Shown one piece after another: positions 62,967-64,000 of a stretch of 64,000 bases of DNA (the stretch's first letter is position 1; every line of letters begins with the position of its first letter). A program made the translations under genes and the position numbers. Source of the DNA: Lutimonas vermicola (GTDB lineage Bacteria > Bacteroidota > Bacteroidia > Flavobacteriales > Flavobacteriaceae); assembly GCF_038433205.1 (NCBI RefSeq), contig NZ_JBCDNA010000003.1:62001-126000 (forward strand), read 5' to 3'. Under the pieces are notes generated by a model. It did no database searches. It saw only the letters and a program-made list of their open reading frames with translations, and was not told the origin of the DNA.

Positions 62967-63105
62967 ATATTCTTGGGTATAAAGGGCAAAAATACATTGT
63001 TTTTAATAATAGATCATAAAACTCATCTGTTTTGTCAACATTTACAGAGATAAAATTATGTTTATGAACTGAAATATTTCTGCTAATCCATTGAATCTAA
63101 TTTTC

Positions 63106-63113
63106 TAACTTTG
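63106..63113 (+). promoter_or_regulatory. Putative -7 box for marC
   Basis: TAACTTTG matches TAnnTTTG, 16-22 bp before the marC start codons, in the 163-bp divergent region with the DUF3109 gene. Confidence 0.5.
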
Positions 63114-63129
63114 CGAACATTTTTAAAAC

Positions 63130-63711
63130 ATGTTCATGGAACTTAATTTTAAGGAAATTGTTACAGCTACCATGGTATTATTTGCCGTGATAGACATCCT
63201 TGGGAGTATTCCCATCATAATTGATTTAAGGCAAAAAGTAGGTCATATTCAATCTGAAAAGGCATCGATAGTAGCGATGTTCATTATGATCCTGTTTTTG
63301 TTTTTAGGAGTTCAAATACTTAATTTAATAGGAATTGACGTGTATTCGTTTGCCGTAGCGGGTTCTTTTGTGATTTTCTTTCTTGCCATCGAAATGATCC
63401 TTGGAATTCAGCTGTACAAAGAAGAGTCTCCCAAAACCGCCAGCGTCGTACCTCTTGCGTTTCCTCTAATTGCAGGTGCAGGAACCATGACCACGATATT
63501 GTCTCTTAAAGCGGAATTTCAAACAATCAATATAATTGTTGCCATTATCATAAATATCATTTTTATATATATTGTATTGAAATCATCTTCAAAAATTGAA
63601 AGAATTATTGGTGAGGGCGGGATCAATGTTTTAAGAAAAATATTTGGGGTAATTCTTTTGGCCATTGCCGTAAAGCTTTTTGCTTCAAATATCCAAGGAC
63701 TTTTAAATTAA
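63130..63711 (+). CDS. MarC family integral membrane protein
   Basis: 193 residues from ATG 63130 (ATG 63136 is also possible). Six membrane helices. Family signatures: the first helix ATMVLFAVIDILGSIPIIIDL and the central VVPLAFPLIAGAGTMTTIL. MarC proteins are conserved inner-membrane proteins of unknown transport function; the early link to multiple antibiotic resistance was not confirmed. The next gene follows after 6 bp, so they are likely co-transcribed. Confidence 0.93.
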   Translation: MFMELNFKEIVTATMVLFAVIDILGSIPIIIDLRQKVGHIQSEKASIVAMFIMILFLFLGVQILNLIGIDVYSFAVAGSFVIFFLAIEMILGIQLYKEESPKTASVVPLAFPLIAGAGTMTTILSLKAEFQTINIIVAIIINIIFIYIVLKSSSKIERIIGEGGINVLRKIFGVILLAIAVKLFASNIQGLLN

Positions 63712-63717
63712 GTATAT

Positions 63718-64000
63718 ATGAATTTTGACGTATTGATTATTGGTGGAGGTGTTGCCGGAATGTCTTGTGCTCTCGTCCTGGGCTCTGCCCGGTCAAAACC
63801 ATATGCCAAAGACAAAAAAATTGGCATTGTGATGCATCAAAAGACCTCTGCTTTAGATGGGGCTCTTTTTAATAATGTTTTGGGAATTGCTCCGGGGACT
63901 ACAGGAAAAGAAATTCTTTTAAAAGGCAGACAACAATTGGCAGATACCTATCCTCATGTTGTACAGCTGGAAAAGGAGAAAGTTTTAGGTGTTTATCCTT
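63718..64000 (+). CDS. FAD/NAD(P)-dependent oxidoreductase, N-terminal part (cut by window edge)
   Basis: 94 codons are present. It opens NFDVLIIGGGVAGMSCALVLGSARSK, with the Rossmann dinucleotide motif GGGVAGM that binds FAD, as in thioredoxin-reductase-like enzymes. The following KDKKIGIVMHQ and LFNNVLGIAPGTTGKEIL stretches fit that family. It is 6 bp downstream of marC. The rest lies outside the window. Confidence 0.82.
   Translation, partial: MNFDVLIIGGGVAGMSCALVLGSARSKPYAKDKKIGIVMHQKTSALDGALFNNVLGIAPGTTGKEILLKGRQQLADTYPHVVQLEKEKVLGVYP

Noticed and set aside
1..64000. CRISPR arrays
   Set aside because: The only short-period repeats are the 8-bp arrays at 7.1-7.8 and 32.1 kb, which have no spacers.

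Overview
The window is chromosomal DNA from a low-GC member of the Bacteroidota, almost certainly a (probably marine) flavobacterium. The signs are a gliding-motility lipoprotein GldH, a PorT-like protein next to menaquinone methyltransferase MenG, RicT, a tmRNA tag GEDNYALAA, promoters of the TAnnTTTG type, few Shine-Dalgarno sequences, and ECF sigma/anti-sigma pairs of the Bacteroidota type. No rRNA, tRNA or CRISPR array was found.

Left chromosomal part (1-33.5 kb). It opens with the end of an ECF sigma gene, its overlapping membrane partner and an outer-membrane barrel protein. Then come tex, an amino-acid racemase with an AlkB-type alkane hydroxylase, a truncated IS5-type transposase, yjbQ, and a four-helix-bundle gene framed by inverted 8-bp repeats against ssb. 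Next are a CarboxypepD_reg-domain protein, pgk, an aldo/keto reductase, a GH29 fucosidase, a RidA-like protein, trpS, a GlsB-like and a hemolysin III-like membrane protein. The holB, ferredoxin, ricT, gldH, pbp1A and AMP-ligase cluster follows, then xth, rlmN, queA, menG, a porT-like gene, the B12-dependent ribonucleotide reductase and an AlaDH/PNT-type dehydrogenase. Most of this is housekeeping.

Genomic island (33.88-51.33 kb). An element of about 17.4 kb sits in the 3' end of ssrA (tmRNA), bounded by a 14-bp direct repeat (CCCTCCATCTCCAC). The native tmRNA terminator now lies beyond the right end. The island carries a tyrosine integrase of the IntDOT-like type, an excisionase-like HTH protein, a P-loop helicase-like protein, a DUF1643-like protein, an Abi_2 abortive-infection protein, a complete type I restriction-modification system (hsdM-hsdS-hsdR), an ADP-ribosyltransferase-like (DUF3990-like) gene with an unknown partner, a RadC-like JAB protein behind a structured non-coding region, a MORN-type protein, exported orphans and a 533-residue coiled-coil orphan. 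No relaxase, conjugation or capsid genes are visible. It looks like a defence island of satellite or passive-integrative type.

Right chromosomal part (51.3-64 kb). It holds duplicated terminator-like scars, a subtilisin-like lipoprotein protease, a decayed gene, and a redox-stress operon (DoxX, OhrR-like MarR regulator, nitroreductase) with a palindrome over its promoter. Then come an M1 aminopeptidase, manA, and an ECF sigma gene with a TPR anti-sigma-like gene, convergent with a large TPR-CHAT (caspase-like) protein carrying a signal sequence and membrane anchor. A DUF3109 protein, MarC and the start of an FAD-dependent oxidoreductase close the window.

The best candidates for undescribed biology are the island cargo at 45.1-46.0 kb and 49.6-51.2 kb, the structured region at 46.0-46.5 kb, the sigma/anti-sigma/CHAT locus at 58.2-62.3 kb, and the four-helix-bundle gene with its 8-bp repeat arrays.
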